NCBI GenBank assembly: GCA_004000625.1
Contig: SAUS01000025.1
Span: forward strand, 1 to 34,096
Direction: 5' to 3'
Length of the DNA stretch: 34,096 bases
Source of the DNA: Candidatus Cibiobacter qucibialis
GTDB lineage: Bacteria; Bacillota; Clostridia; Oscillospirales; Ruminococcaceae
The translations under genes and the position numbers were made by a program. The notes under the pieces are model-generated. The model was not told where the DNA came from and did not search any database. It worked only from the letters and a program-made list of their open reading frames with translations. The number at the start of each line of letters is the position of its first letter. Positions within the stretch are counted from its first letter, which is position 1. Below, piece by piece: positions 1 through 6,641 of the stretch.

Positions 1-101
1 ACCGCAACCCGACATTATCGAGCATTTTGGCAACGCAGATGCCGTGCCGCAGCCGTCGGAGCGGTGCTTAAGCCGTCAGGCGGGAATTGTGCGGTGTTGC
101 C
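1..101 (+). repeat. Family A repeat, copy A1 (right part, cut by window edge)
   Basis: This matches the right-hand part of the complete copy at 32314-32597, including the internal GACATTATCGAGCATTTTGG block and the right terminal repeat ending in GTGTTGCC at 101. The next four bases are TTAG, which would be the right target duplication. The left end lies outside the window. Confidence 0.85.
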
Positions 102-209
102 TTAGGAGTTGGGGCGTGTGGCTCATAGAACTCGCTGGTTTCCTTTCTTTGTTCCTGCTTTTTCAACTTTTTAGACGATATTGATTCTATACGTTAGGAA
201 CTTATTATT

Positions 210-1490
210 TTGAAGCAAAAATTTCGATCCTTGCCTGCGGCGGTGCAGGTGGCTGTAACGGCGGTGGTGGTTGTGGTGCTGGCGGTTGTTTTGACCGTTT
301 GGCGGCACAACGGCAGCACCTATCTGACCGGCTTTTGGGACAATGGCTCCCAGACTCTCGTGTTCGGCCGCATGCTGCAGATGCAGCAGAACCAGACCAG
401 CCCCGGCGGCTTTATGGGGGTATATACCCAGGACTGGAGCGATGAGCAAAACCGCTACTGGTACCAGGACAACACCCCCGTTTCCCCGCAGGATTTTCAG
501 GCTTACACCCACCAGACCGGGCTGCAGGGCTGGGCGTTCGGCGTGCTGAACAAAGTGCTCTCTGTTTTTGAGGACCGCGGCGAAGCGCGGGAAATCATAC
601 TGTACAGCATCAACAGTATGTTGTTCTATGCGGCCACTCTGCTGGTCTGCCTGGCCGTATGGCGGGCGTGGGGGCCGCTTTCCGCGCTGGCGTGGCTGTG
701 CGCCGTGGTGTTTGCCCCCTGGCCGCAGCGCGGCATGAAAGACCTGTACTGGTGCCTGTGGACCTGGTTGCTGCCCGCTTTGGCGGGGCTGCTGCTCTGT
801 GCCGTTACCCGGCGGCGCGGCAAAACGCCCTGGTGGTGTTACCTGCTGGTGTTCGCCGCCTGCATGGTGCGCTGCATGTGCGGGTTTGAGTTTATTTCCA
901 CCTTTTTGATCCTGTGCGAAGCCCCGCTTGTCTACTGTTGGGCCGGCGGGGACCGCCGCGCCTGGCTGCGCCGCATGATATGCAACGGCTTTGCTGCTGT
1001 GGGCGGCGTGGCAGCGGCGCTGGAGGCCTGGTTTATTCAGGGGGTCATCTATTTTGGCAGTGCCGCAGACAGCTGGCAGAACCTGACCGGGGCTGTTACC
1101 AGCCGTGTCAGCCTGACGGATGATATGGTGAGCGATGTCAGCGTTGCACAGGTTCTGACCCGCTATTTTGCGGAGGTGGATGAACCCCTGCTGCAATTCG
1201 GCCCCTTGACCATCACCTTAAAGCCGCTGATCGCCGTTACCCTGCTGGGCTTTGCCCTGTGCCTTGCGGTGCTGGCCCTGCGCAAAAAGCCGCTGGCCGT
1301 GTTGGCCGGGCCTGCGCTGGTGTGGGGGCTCAGCTTGGCGGCACCGGTATCCTGGATGGTGCTTTCCAAAGCACACGCCTATGTGCATGTCCATCTGGTG
1401 CCCATGCTGTGGCATTTTGCACTGGTGCCGGTCAGCTGTGCGCTGCTGGTGTGGCTGGTTAAAACCGCCATCACTGCGGTAAAAGAATAA
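210..1490 (+). CDS. Polytopic membrane protein of unknown function
   Basis: The 426-residue product has an N-terminal membrane segment (about residues 12-32), a polar, probably extracytoplasmic stretch of about 100 residues rich in W, Y, Q and N, and then roughly eight further hydrophobic segments to the C-terminus. The start is TTG at 210, with AGGA about ten bases upstream; this start is needed to include the first membrane segment, and no ATG fits. The overall shape (one membrane segment, outside domain, membrane bundle) recalls GT-C or polysaccharide-associated membrane proteins, and the N-terminal LPAAV motif resembles that of the DUF2142 protein at 15438-17111. I do not recognise a family and assign no reaction. 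A strong terminator follows, so it is probably transcribed alone. Confidence 0.75.
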   Translation: MKQKFRSLPAAVQVAVTAVVVVVLAVVLTVWRHNGSTYLTGFWDNGSQTLVFGRMLQMQQNQTSPGGFMGVYTQDWSDEQNRYWYQDNTPVSPQDFQAYTHQTGLQGWAFGVLNKVLSVFEDRGEAREIILYSINSMLFYAATLLVCLAVWRAWGPLSALAWLCAVVFAPWPQRGMKDLYWCLWTWLLPALAGLLLCAVTRRRGKTPWWCYLLVFAACMVRCMCGFEFISTFLILCEAPLVYCWAGGDRRAWLRRMICNGFAAVGGVAAALEAWFIQGVIYFGSAADSWQNLTGAVTSRVSLTDDMVSDVSVAQVLTRYFAEVDEPLLQFGPLTITLKPLIAVTLLGFALCLAVLALRKKPLAVLAGPALVWGLSLAAPVSWMVLSKAHAYVHVHLVPMLWHFALVPVSCALLVWLVKTAITAVKE

Positions 1491-1499
1491 TTGGAATCC

Positions 1500-1530
1500 C
1501 GCCGCCGGGCTTGCGCACCGGCGGCGTTTG
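1500..1530 (+). terminator. Rho-independent terminator
   Basis: A perfect 9-bp stem (CGCCGCCGG at 1500-1508, CCGGCGGCG at 1518-1526) with a 9-base loop is followed by a short T-rich tract. It lies ten bases after the stop codon of the membrane protein gene. Confidence 0.8.
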
Positions 1531-1587
1531 TATTACAATCAAAGGCAGCAATGCGTTTTTGATTGAGTAGCAAAGGGGGAATCTGCC

Positions 1588-2127
1588 ATGTGGCATCCCA
1601 TCAAACATTATAAAACCATCCATCACCACAAAATGCTGGTCATGCAGGGGTGTTTCCGCTGCGGGCTGTACTGGCAGGGGTTGACCCATGATTTGAGCAA
1701 ACTGTCCCCCGTGGAATTCTGGGCCGGTGCCAAATATTGGCAGGGCACCTGCAGCCCCAACAACGCCCAGCGCAAGGCGGAAGGCTACTCTGCCGCATGG
1801 CTGCACCACAAGGGGCGCAACAAGCACCACCTGGAATACTGGATTGACTATGCCCCCAACGGCGACCACGCCATGGCCGGGATGCGCATGCCCAACCGCT
1901 ATGTGGCGGAAATGGTGTGTGACCGCATTGCCGCCAGCAAGAATTACAAGGGTGCCAGCTACACAGACGCCGCCGCGTGGGAGTATTACGAACACAGCCG
2001 TGACCACTACATCCTGCACCCCGAAACCCGCAAACAGCTGGAAACCTGCCTGTTGATTTTGCGGGATGAAGGCGAGGACGAATGTTTCCGGTATATCCGC
2101 ACGCAGTTGCTGGGGAAGAAAAAATAA
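1588..2127 (+). CDS. DUF5662 family protein
   Basis: The 179-residue protein matches the DUF5662 pattern as I remember it. There is an N-terminal helix rich in histidine (H7, H12-H14), a THDLSKLSP motif with a His-Asp pair at residues 34-35, and a second histidine cluster (H73, H74, H80, H81) in HHKGRNKHHLEYW. The His/Asp arrangement suggests a metal-binding helical fold distantly like HD-domain proteins, but the biochemical function is unknown. No membrane segment or signal peptide is present. The ATG at 1588 follows GGGGGA at a normal distance. It stands alone between a terminator and a repeat-rich intergenic region. Confidence 0.8.
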   Translation: MWHPIKHYKTIHHHKMLVMQGCFRCGLYWQGLTHDLSKLSPVEFWAGAKYWQGTCSPNNAQRKAEGYSAAWLHHKGRNKHHLEYWIDYAPNGDHAMAGMRMPNRYVAEMVCDRIAASKNYKGASYTDAAAWEYYEHSRDHYILHPETRKQLETCLLILRDEGEDECFRYIRTQLLGKKK

Positions 2128-2130
2128 AAA

Positions 2131-2324
2131 CGGGGTACCGCCACCAACCCCGTAGGGGCGCACATTGTGCGCCCGCTTGCCATTTTTACGAGACGTTCTG
2201 CCTGTGGGCCGATGCGAGCATCGGCCCCTGCGCGGGGAGTTATCCTCAGGGGAAGTCAACATTTCTCATAAATTTGTTACACCATCCACCTCAAGCTTTC
2301 GGAACGGTCAAGACCGTTCCCTAC
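2131..2324. repeat. Cluster of short palindromes (family C copies C1-C3)
   Basis: Four hairpins lie in the start of the long gap between 2128 and 2725. The first (2131-2152, CGGGGT/ACCCCG arms) directly follows the DUF5662 gene and may be its weak terminator, although no T-run follows. C1 is GGGCGCAC/GTGCGCCC (2156-2174) behind GTAG. C2 is GGGCCGATGC/GCATCGGCCC (2206-2227). C3 is GGAACGGTC/GACCGTTCC (2301-2320) followed by CTACA. On the reverse strand C3 reads TGTAG then the palindrome, like C5 at 5122-5146. No coding sequence is evident here. Confidence 0.75.
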
Positions 2325-2348
2325 AGAGCACTTTATAATTAGATATAA

Positions 2349-2642
2349 GGCAATACCGCACAATTCCCGCCTTGCGGCTTAAGCACCGCTCCGGCAGCTG
2401 CGGCACGGCATCTGCGTTGCCAAAATGCTCGATAATGTCGGGTTGCGGTACCCGCATCGTGCTTCGGGGGCAAAAGCCCCTCGCACTCTGCGACCGCTGC
2501 CCCTGCTTCGGTTCGCTGTTTCCGCCACTGGCGGCGCTCACCTTTGCAGCATCCAGTATTATCTGCGCTTTTGGCTTGGCATCTGCCGCACCTCGCTCGC
2601 CATATCGGCACTTAGAATTATTTAGAATTATGCGGTATTGCC
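2349..2642 (-). repeat. Family A repeat, complete copy A2 (inverted)
   Basis: This 294-bp element is inverted relative to the other copies. On the plus strand it begins GGCAATACCGCACAATTC and ends with GCGGTATTGCC. It is flanked on both sides by ATAA (2345-2348 and 2643-2646), an apparent 4-bp target duplication. Near its plus-strand right end the block TTAGAATTA is duplicated, which the other copies lack. It lies 3' of the cstA terminator. Short open frames inside it recur with the repeat and are not taken as genes. Confidence 0.9.
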
Positions 2643-2649
2643 ATAAAAG

Positions 2650-2691
2650 CAGCCACCCCCGCAGCATGGCATGACACTGCGGGGGTGGCTG
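2650..2691 (-). terminator. Terminator of cstA
   Basis: A perfect 15-bp stem (CAGCCACCCCCGCAG at 2650-2664, its complement at 2677-2691) lies 34 bases after the cstA stop. On the minus strand it runs into CTTTTAT, and on the plus strand into TTATTT, so it could work in both directions. Confidence 0.85.
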
Positions 2692-2725
2692 TTATTTATG
2701 GAAGGTAGTAACTGTCAGGGATAAA

Positions 2726-4465
2726 TCAGGCAGAAGCCTTTTCGCTGTTCTTTTCGCTCTTGGCATAGCTCTTGAAAGAGTTGACCACGATGGTGATGCC
2801 CAGAACGATCAACAGGATAGCGATGATCAACTGCAGGCCGTTTGCGATGAACACAGCACCCCAGGTGGTTTCGCCAGCGGGGATGGTGGTGGAAGCTGCG
2901 GTCTGGATGGCCTTGACCATAGCAATCAGGCGCTGAACCAGAGCAGTGAAGGTGACGCACAGCATGATGATCAGCGGCGGGAACAGCATCTTGTTGTTGC
3001 GGCCGGTGACCTTCAGGAAGACGCACAGGGTAACCAGAACCAGAGCGCTCAGCAGCTGGTTGGCGGAACCGAACAGAGGCCAGATGTTGGCATAGCCGAC
3101 CTGGGTCAGCAGGAAGCCAAATGCCAAGGTGATGATGGTGGAGAAGTAGGTGTTGCAGAACAGCTTACGCCAGCCTTCTGCATGCTCCATATCGTCCACG
3201 CTGAACAGTTCCTGGAAGCTCATACGGCCGATACGGGCAACAGCATCCAGGCTGGTCAGAGCCAGAGCGGAAACGCACATGGTCATAAAGACGGTAGCAA
3301 CATAAACGGGCACGCCGAACATCTCAAAGAAACCGGCAACGCCGCGGCTGAAGATCTGGAACGGGGTACCAGCAGCGGGGGTACCGTCAGCAGCAGCGGC
3401 TGCGCCGGCAACGCAGAGGGCCAGAACAGCCAGCAGGCTTTCCAGCACCATAGCACCGTAACCAACCTTCAGCATATCCTTTTCGCTTTCAACCGTCTTG
3501 GAAGAAGTACCGGAGGAAACCAGACTGTGGAAGCCGGAAACAGCACCGCAAGCCACGGTAACGAACAGAATGGGGAACATGGTGCCCAGCTTTTCGTTAT
3601 TGAAACCGGTAAAGACGGGCAGGTTCATGGTGGGATGTGCAACCAGCAGGCCAACAACAGCACCGGCAATCATGCAGATGAACATGAAGGTGGTCATGTA
3701 GTCGCGGGGCTGCTTCAGCAGCCACATGGGCAGAACTGCAGCAAAGAAAATGTAAACAAAGGTGATGTAGCTCCAGGTAGTCTTGTCAAAAATCAAGGGG
3801 AATTTCATGCCGACAGCAAAGGACAGCACGATGAATACGATGCCCAGAACAGCCTCTTTCCAGCCGGAGAAGTTAAACTTCTTCTGGATCAGGCCAAACA
3901 CAACAGCGAACAGCATGAACATGATGGAAACCATGCCGGCTGCGCCGTTGGTGGTAGCTGCATCAGCCAGGCTGGTAACGCCGTCAACCGTGGTGTAAGC
4001 GTTAAAAGTACCGGCAACCATATCAGCAAAAGCTGCAATAACGATGCCGCAGAACAGCCAGCAGAACAGCAGGAACAGCTTGCGGCCCAGCTTGCCGATG
4101 TACTTTTCGATCAGCATGCCCATGGACTTGCCGTCGTTCTTAACGGAAGCATACAAAGCGCCGAAGTCGGTAATAGCGCCAAAGAAAACGCCGCCGATGA
4201 GCACCCACAGCAGAACCGGCAGCCAGCCGAAGGCTGCAGCCTGGATTGCACCGGTAACAGGGCCTGCACCGGCAATGGAAGAAAACTGATGGCTGAAAAC
4301 GGTCCAGCCGTTGGTGGGAACGTAATCCTTACCGTCGTTATACTTAACAGCGGGGGTCTGTGCGTTCGGGTTAATGCCCCAGGTTTTTGCCACCCAGCGC
4401 CCATAAAACGCATAAGCACAGACAAGAACCACAGCAGCGATCAACACGATGACGAGTGTGTTCAT
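2726..4465 (-). CDS. cstA: CstA-family peptide/pyruvate transporter (carbon starvation protein)
   Basis: The 579-residue product is an integral membrane protein of the CstA family. E. coli members move peptides or pyruvate; the substrate here is unknown. Visible family features are the first membrane helix followed by YGRWVAKTWG, the HQFSSIAGAGPVTGAI block, PVLLWVLIGGVFFGAITDF, SGFHSLVSSGTSSKT, and a C-terminal GSANQLLSALVLV block. Length is close to the shorter Firmicutes members. The ATG at 4465 is chosen because AGAAGG lies just upstream and the family N-terminus (MNTLVIVLIAAV) begins there; a longer frame up to 4594 runs through the T-box terminator and is not credible. It is monocistronic, with a T-box leader upstream and a strong terminator downstream. 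Confidence 0.95.
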   Translation of the reverse strand: MNTLVIVLIAAVVLVCAYAFYGRWVAKTWGINPNAQTPAVKYNDGKDYVPTNGWTVFSHQFSSIAGAGPVTGAIQAAAFGWLPVLLWVLIGGVFFGAITDFGALYASVKNDGKSMGMLIEKYIGKLGRKLFLLFCWLFCGIVIAAFADMVAGTFNAYTTVDGVTSLADAATTNGAAGMVSIMFMLFAVVFGLIQKKFNFSGWKEAVLGIVFIVLSFAVGMKFPLIFDKTTWSYITFVYIFFAAVLPMWLLKQPRDYMTTFMFICMIAGAVVGLLVAHPTMNLPVFTGFNNEKLGTMFPILFVTVACGAVSGFHSLVSSGTSSKTVESEKDMLKVGYGAMVLESLLAVLALCVAGAAAAADGTPAAGTPFQIFSRGVAGFFEMFGVPVYVATVFMTMCVSALALTSLDAVARIGRMSFQELFSVDDMEHAEGWRKLFCNTYFSTIITLAFGFLLTQVGYANIWPLFGSANQLLSALVLVTLCVFLKVTGRNNKMLFPPLIIMLCVTFTALVQRLIAMVKAIQTAASTTIPAGETTWGAVFIANGLQLIIAILLIVLGITIVVNSFKSYAKSEKNSEKASA

Positions 4466-4526
4466 GATAATCCTTCTCTCCGTTAATAATAAAAATTTTC
4501 CACTCCATCCAGCCAAATGCGGTAAA

Positions 4527-4840
4527 CAAAAAAGCCTTCGTCTTTCTTTGTTGGCCCATTTGGACCAACGCAAAGACGAAGGCATACACTGCAATCATGC
4601 GCTGCACCATTGCAACTTTTACTTCCGCGTTACCACTTTGCTTTGCCGGCTCAATGCCGACCGCTCACCCGCAGCCCCACACCGCACTGTGCCGGACTGC
4701 GCACCCCATTAACGGAGAGTTCCCGGCTTGAACTACACGGCGGGCGGTTCTGCCCGCTTTCACCCAAGCTGCTCGCAGGTGAGGGCCAGACCGCGCCTTG
4801 CTGCCGCCTTGCACAACCGACGGCTTTCTGTAAGCGGTGA
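4527..4840 (-). promoter_or_regulatory. T-box leader (riboswitch) of cstA, candidate Leu specifier
   Basis: Read on the minus strand, the leader has an AGAAAG element (4824-4829) and an upper stem-I hairpin with GTGCAAGG. A stretch ending GAGCAGCTTGGGTGAAAGC closes stem I: CCGCTT at the base pairs with AAGCGG. A T-box-like core GTGGTAACGCGG follows (plus strand 4625-4636). Then comes a terminator with arms GCCTTCGTCTTT and AAAGACGAAGGC-type sequence (4534-4583) and a run of T on the minus strand (4527-4533). In the usual arrangement, codon then AC before the conserved GAG, the specifier would be CUC (plus-strand GAG at 4781-4783), i.e. leucine. The UGGU of the T-box core fits a tRNA ending ACCA, as tRNA-Leu does. 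The class is well supported; the amino acid is an inference. Confidence 0.85.
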
Positions 4841-4890
4841 TACGGATAGGTCATTTCCTGTTCATTGCATTTGGCTGATGAATTGCTATT

Positions 4891-4920
4891 ACAATAAACC
4901 TTTTGGCACACATTTGTCAA
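4891..4920 (-). promoter_or_regulatory. Promoter of the cstA T-box transcript
   Basis: On the minus strand TTGACA (4915-4920) is followed after 18 bases by TATTGT (4891-4896). The predicted start near 4885 precedes the T-box stem I by about 50 bases. Confidence 0.7.
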
Positions 4921-5057
4921 CACTGTACAAAGCGCTTACCTCATTTTTGGTGATGCGGATAAATTTCACGCAGTTTCGACCGGCTATTCTTGGACAAATT
5001 GTAAACAAAATTTGAACAAATTCGCAAGGTTTGACGCAATCAGCAAGGCTTCTCCGC

Positions 5058-5146
5058 GGCGGGATGAGGGCATCCCGCCCTACAGATCATTTGTATGTTT
5101 GCACCGCAATATAAAATAAGCTGTAGGGAACGGTCTTGACCGTTCC
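5058..5146. repeat. Short palindromes C4 and C5 (family C)
   Basis: C4 has arms GGCGGGATG (5058-5066) and CATCCCGCC (5071-5079) followed by CTACA. C5 is TGTAG (5122-5126) followed by GGAACGGTC/GACCGTTCC (5127-5146), the same palindrome as C3 in the opposite orientation. The rest of 4921-5198 shows no convincing gene. Confidence 0.75.
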
Positions 5147-5198
5147 GGGGCTTCGCTGTATATGCCATAATGAGATATACAACAAGGCCCCGACAAAT

Positions 5199-5429
5199 TC
5201 ACTTTTCTCTGCACTTAATTCCGTAATTACCACGGCTTCCAGATTCATAACCCCTATATATTTCATAGAGTTTGCCGTTTATTACAACTTCGTCATCACC
5301 TGTAAAAGTGTATGAGTCGCCATTCTCATCACAATACTTGGAAATTGCTTGGTGCGCTTTAACAACAGTAGGATAGATGTCTCCTTCGTTATATGGTACC
5401 CAAAAAGCTTTTTTAGACATATTAAACAT
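5199..5429 (-). CDS. Small hypothetical protein in AT-rich island
   Basis: The 76-residue product (from MFNMSKKAFW) is soluble and mixed alpha/beta in appearance, with no signal peptide, membrane segment or recognised motif. I do not recognise the family. The ATG at 5429 is preferred over a GTG nine bases upstream because AAAGGAG lies eight bases before the ATG and overlaps the GTG. The gene is clearly lower in GC than the genes on either side, as are the next two small genes, which suggests a shared acquired segment. The bases just 3' of it (GCCCCGACAAATTC on the plus strand) resemble the tail of the family B repeat. Confidence 0.65.
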   Translation of the reverse strand: MFNMSKKAFWVPYNEGDIYPTVVKAHQAISKYCDENGDSYTFTGDDEVVINGKLYEIYRGYESGSRGNYGIKCREK

Positions 5430-5559
5430 TAATGTCACTCCTTTCTAAGTTTGAACACATTCCGACTACTTATTGAGACTATTATACTACGACTTCTTAT
5501 TCAGATCAACTTAGGATTTGTAGCTTTGTCAACTTCCCGATACTGTAATCATATATTTC

Positions 5560-5790
5560 TCACTTCTGTTTAGATTTATGATTGATGATCACTTTTATCA
5601 CAATGCAAATCAGTAACAAAATAATGGTCAATACACCATATATCAAGATGCTTGTATACCACGGTGCTGATTGCACAACGTATAATTCGGGATGAGTTTT
5701 GAAGTCCCAAACAGTATAAACCCCGTGTCCAATAAATACACCAATAAAAACTGCAATAAAGATGTTTATAATGATGTTTATTTTTTTCAT
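5560..5790 (-). CDS. Small two-helix membrane protein
   Basis: The 76-residue product has a lysine start (MKKIN), a first membrane helix at about residues 4-28, a short outside loop (WDFKTHPELYVVQSAPWY), a second helix at about residues 48-69, and a basic tail (NHKSKQK). This topology is common among immunity proteins and small regulators, but no family is recognised. The ATG at 5790 has GGGAGTG upstream; an extension to 5865 would be translated from the family B repeat and is rejected. It is low in GC. The B1 repeat begins 24 bases upstream of the start, so its promoter must lie in or beyond that repeat. Confidence 0.65.
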   Translation of the reverse strand: MKKINIIINIFIAVFIGVFIGHGVYTVWDFKTHPELYVVQSAPWYTSILIYGVLTIILLLICIVIKVIINHKSKQK

Positions 5791-5813
5791 GCAATCACAC
5801 TCCCTTGGGTAAA

Positions 5814-5916
5814 TTCGCGTTTGCGAAACGAAGTGAAGCAATGAAAACCCCAGTGGGGCTTTCAAGCGATAGAACGGTCTTGCGTCAGCAAGATGGAGGG
5901 GCTGCGCCCCGACAAG
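5814..5916 (+). repeat. Family B structured repeat, unit B1
   Basis: The unit runs from TTCGCGTTTGCGAA to the tail CCCCGACAAG and contains the hairpins TTCGC/GCGAA, CCCC/GGGG within GAAAACCCCAGTGGGG, CTTGC/GCAAG and GGGGC/GCCCC. A partial next unit (TTCGCGTTTGC) follows at 5917. Compare B2, B3 and B4. Confidence 0.85.
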
Positions 5917-5937
5917 TTCGCGTTTGCAAAACTGACC

Positions 5938-5989
5938 AAAAATACAAACAGTTCGTAAAAGTATAATTTTACGAACTATTTGTATTTTT
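5938..5989. promoter_or_regulatory. Long near-perfect palindrome between divergent small genes
   Basis: Arms of 23 bases (5938-5960 and 5967-5989) pair with a single mismatch around a six-base loop. The inner part is GTTCGTAAAA/TTTTACGAAC and the outer part AAAAATACAAA/TTTGTATTTTT. It could act as a two-way terminator, since the outer arm supplies a T-run on either strand, or as an operator, since it ends 19 bases before the -10 box of the 6065 gene. Confidence 0.6.
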
Positions 5990-6005
5990 CATGATGGTAT
6001 CATTA

Positions 6006-6014
6006 TGGTATAAT
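6006..6014 (+). promoter_or_regulatory. Extended -10 promoter for the 6065 gene
   Basis: TGGTATAAT gives a perfect -10 box (6009-6014) with a TG extension. No good -35 box is present; the expected position falls in the last arm of the palindrome at 5938-5989. Confidence 0.6.
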
Positions 6015-6064
6015 AGAGACATACAACTCGAAAGTTATAAGAAGTGGAAAAGGAGGACAAGTTA

Positions 6065-6415
6065 ATGATAAAAAAAATAGCCATTGTACCCTATGTAACT
6101 AATGGGAGAAATTCACAGGTTGGACATGATGGACATTTTAATATTTTTAAAAAAAAGAGAAGTACTGTATTAAAAGAAAATTTACAGTCTGTAATTAAAG
6201 CAAAAAATTGGGAAGCGGAAGTAATTGTTGATGTCAATCACGGAGATTTACAATCGCTGAAACGAGAAGGAGTAAACTTGTTTTTAATTCCAGAAGATAT
6301 TGCTAGGTATATAGACTACAGCAGTGTTAGTAAGGATGAGTGTTTCAAATTAACACATGATGAATATGAAAGCGGAAATATAGATAGAGTAGTGAAATAC
6401 ATAGAAGAAAATTGA
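6065..6415 (+). CDS. Small hypothetical protein
   Basis: The 116-residue product (MIKKIAIVPYVTNG...) begins with a beta-strand-like segment and looks like a small alpha/beta fold with alternating strands (EAEVIVDV, VNLFLIP) and charged helices. No catalytic motif, signal peptide or membrane segment is evident, and I do not recognise the family. The ATG at 6065 is chosen because AAAGGAGGACAAG lies at ideal distance; an ATG 21 bases upstream would put this site inside the gene. GC content is low, like the two preceding genes. The gene is followed 29 bases later by family B repeats. Confidence 0.7.
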   Translation: MIKKIAIVPYVTNGRNSQVGHDGHFNIFKKKRSTVLKENLQSVIKAKNWEAEVIVDVNHGDLQSLKREGVNLFLIPEDIARYIDYSSVSKDECFKLTHDEYESGNIDRVVKYIEEN

Positions 6416-6444
6416 AACATAATCTCTTAGAGGAGCTTATCAAG

Positions 6445-6547
6445 TTCGCGTTTGCGAAACGAAGTGAAGCAATGAAAGCCCCAGTGGGGCTTTCAAGCGA
6501 CAGAACGGTCTTGCGATAGCAAGATGGAGGGGCCGCGCCCCGACAAG
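6445..6547 (+). repeat. Family B structured repeat, unit B2
   Basis: The unit starts TTCGCGTTTGCGAA and ends CCCCGACAAG. Hairpin arms are GAAAGCCCC/GGGGCTTTC, CTTGC/GCAAG and GGGGC/GCCCC. It abuts B3 directly, so the two form a tandem. Confidence 0.9.
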
Positions 6548-6641
6548 TTCGCGTTTGCGCTAGCAACAAACACCCCTGCGGGGTGTTTGAGTGACAGAAC
6601 GTTTTTGCGCAAGCAAAATGGCGGAGTTTCACTCCGACAAG
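6548..6641 (+). repeat. Family B structured repeat, unit B3 (divergent stems)
   Basis: The framework of B2 is kept (TTCGCGTTTGCG start, AGTGACAGAACG linker, TCCGACAAG tail) but the stems differ: CAAACACCCC/GGGGTGTTTG, TTTTGC/GCAAAA and GGAGT/ACTCC. Both arms change together. Its tail overlaps the 3' end of the gene at 6629-8086. Confidence 0.85.

Noticed and set aside
2372..2674. Open frames inside family A repeats (also at 9233-9640 and 32276-32529)
   Set aside because: They recur only because the repeat recurs, have no ribosome binding site and are broken in shorter copies.
3182..4486. 434-codon plus-strand open frame opposite cstA
   Set aside because: The minus-strand reading is a clear CstA with T-box, promoter and terminator; the opposite frame is a compositional shadow.
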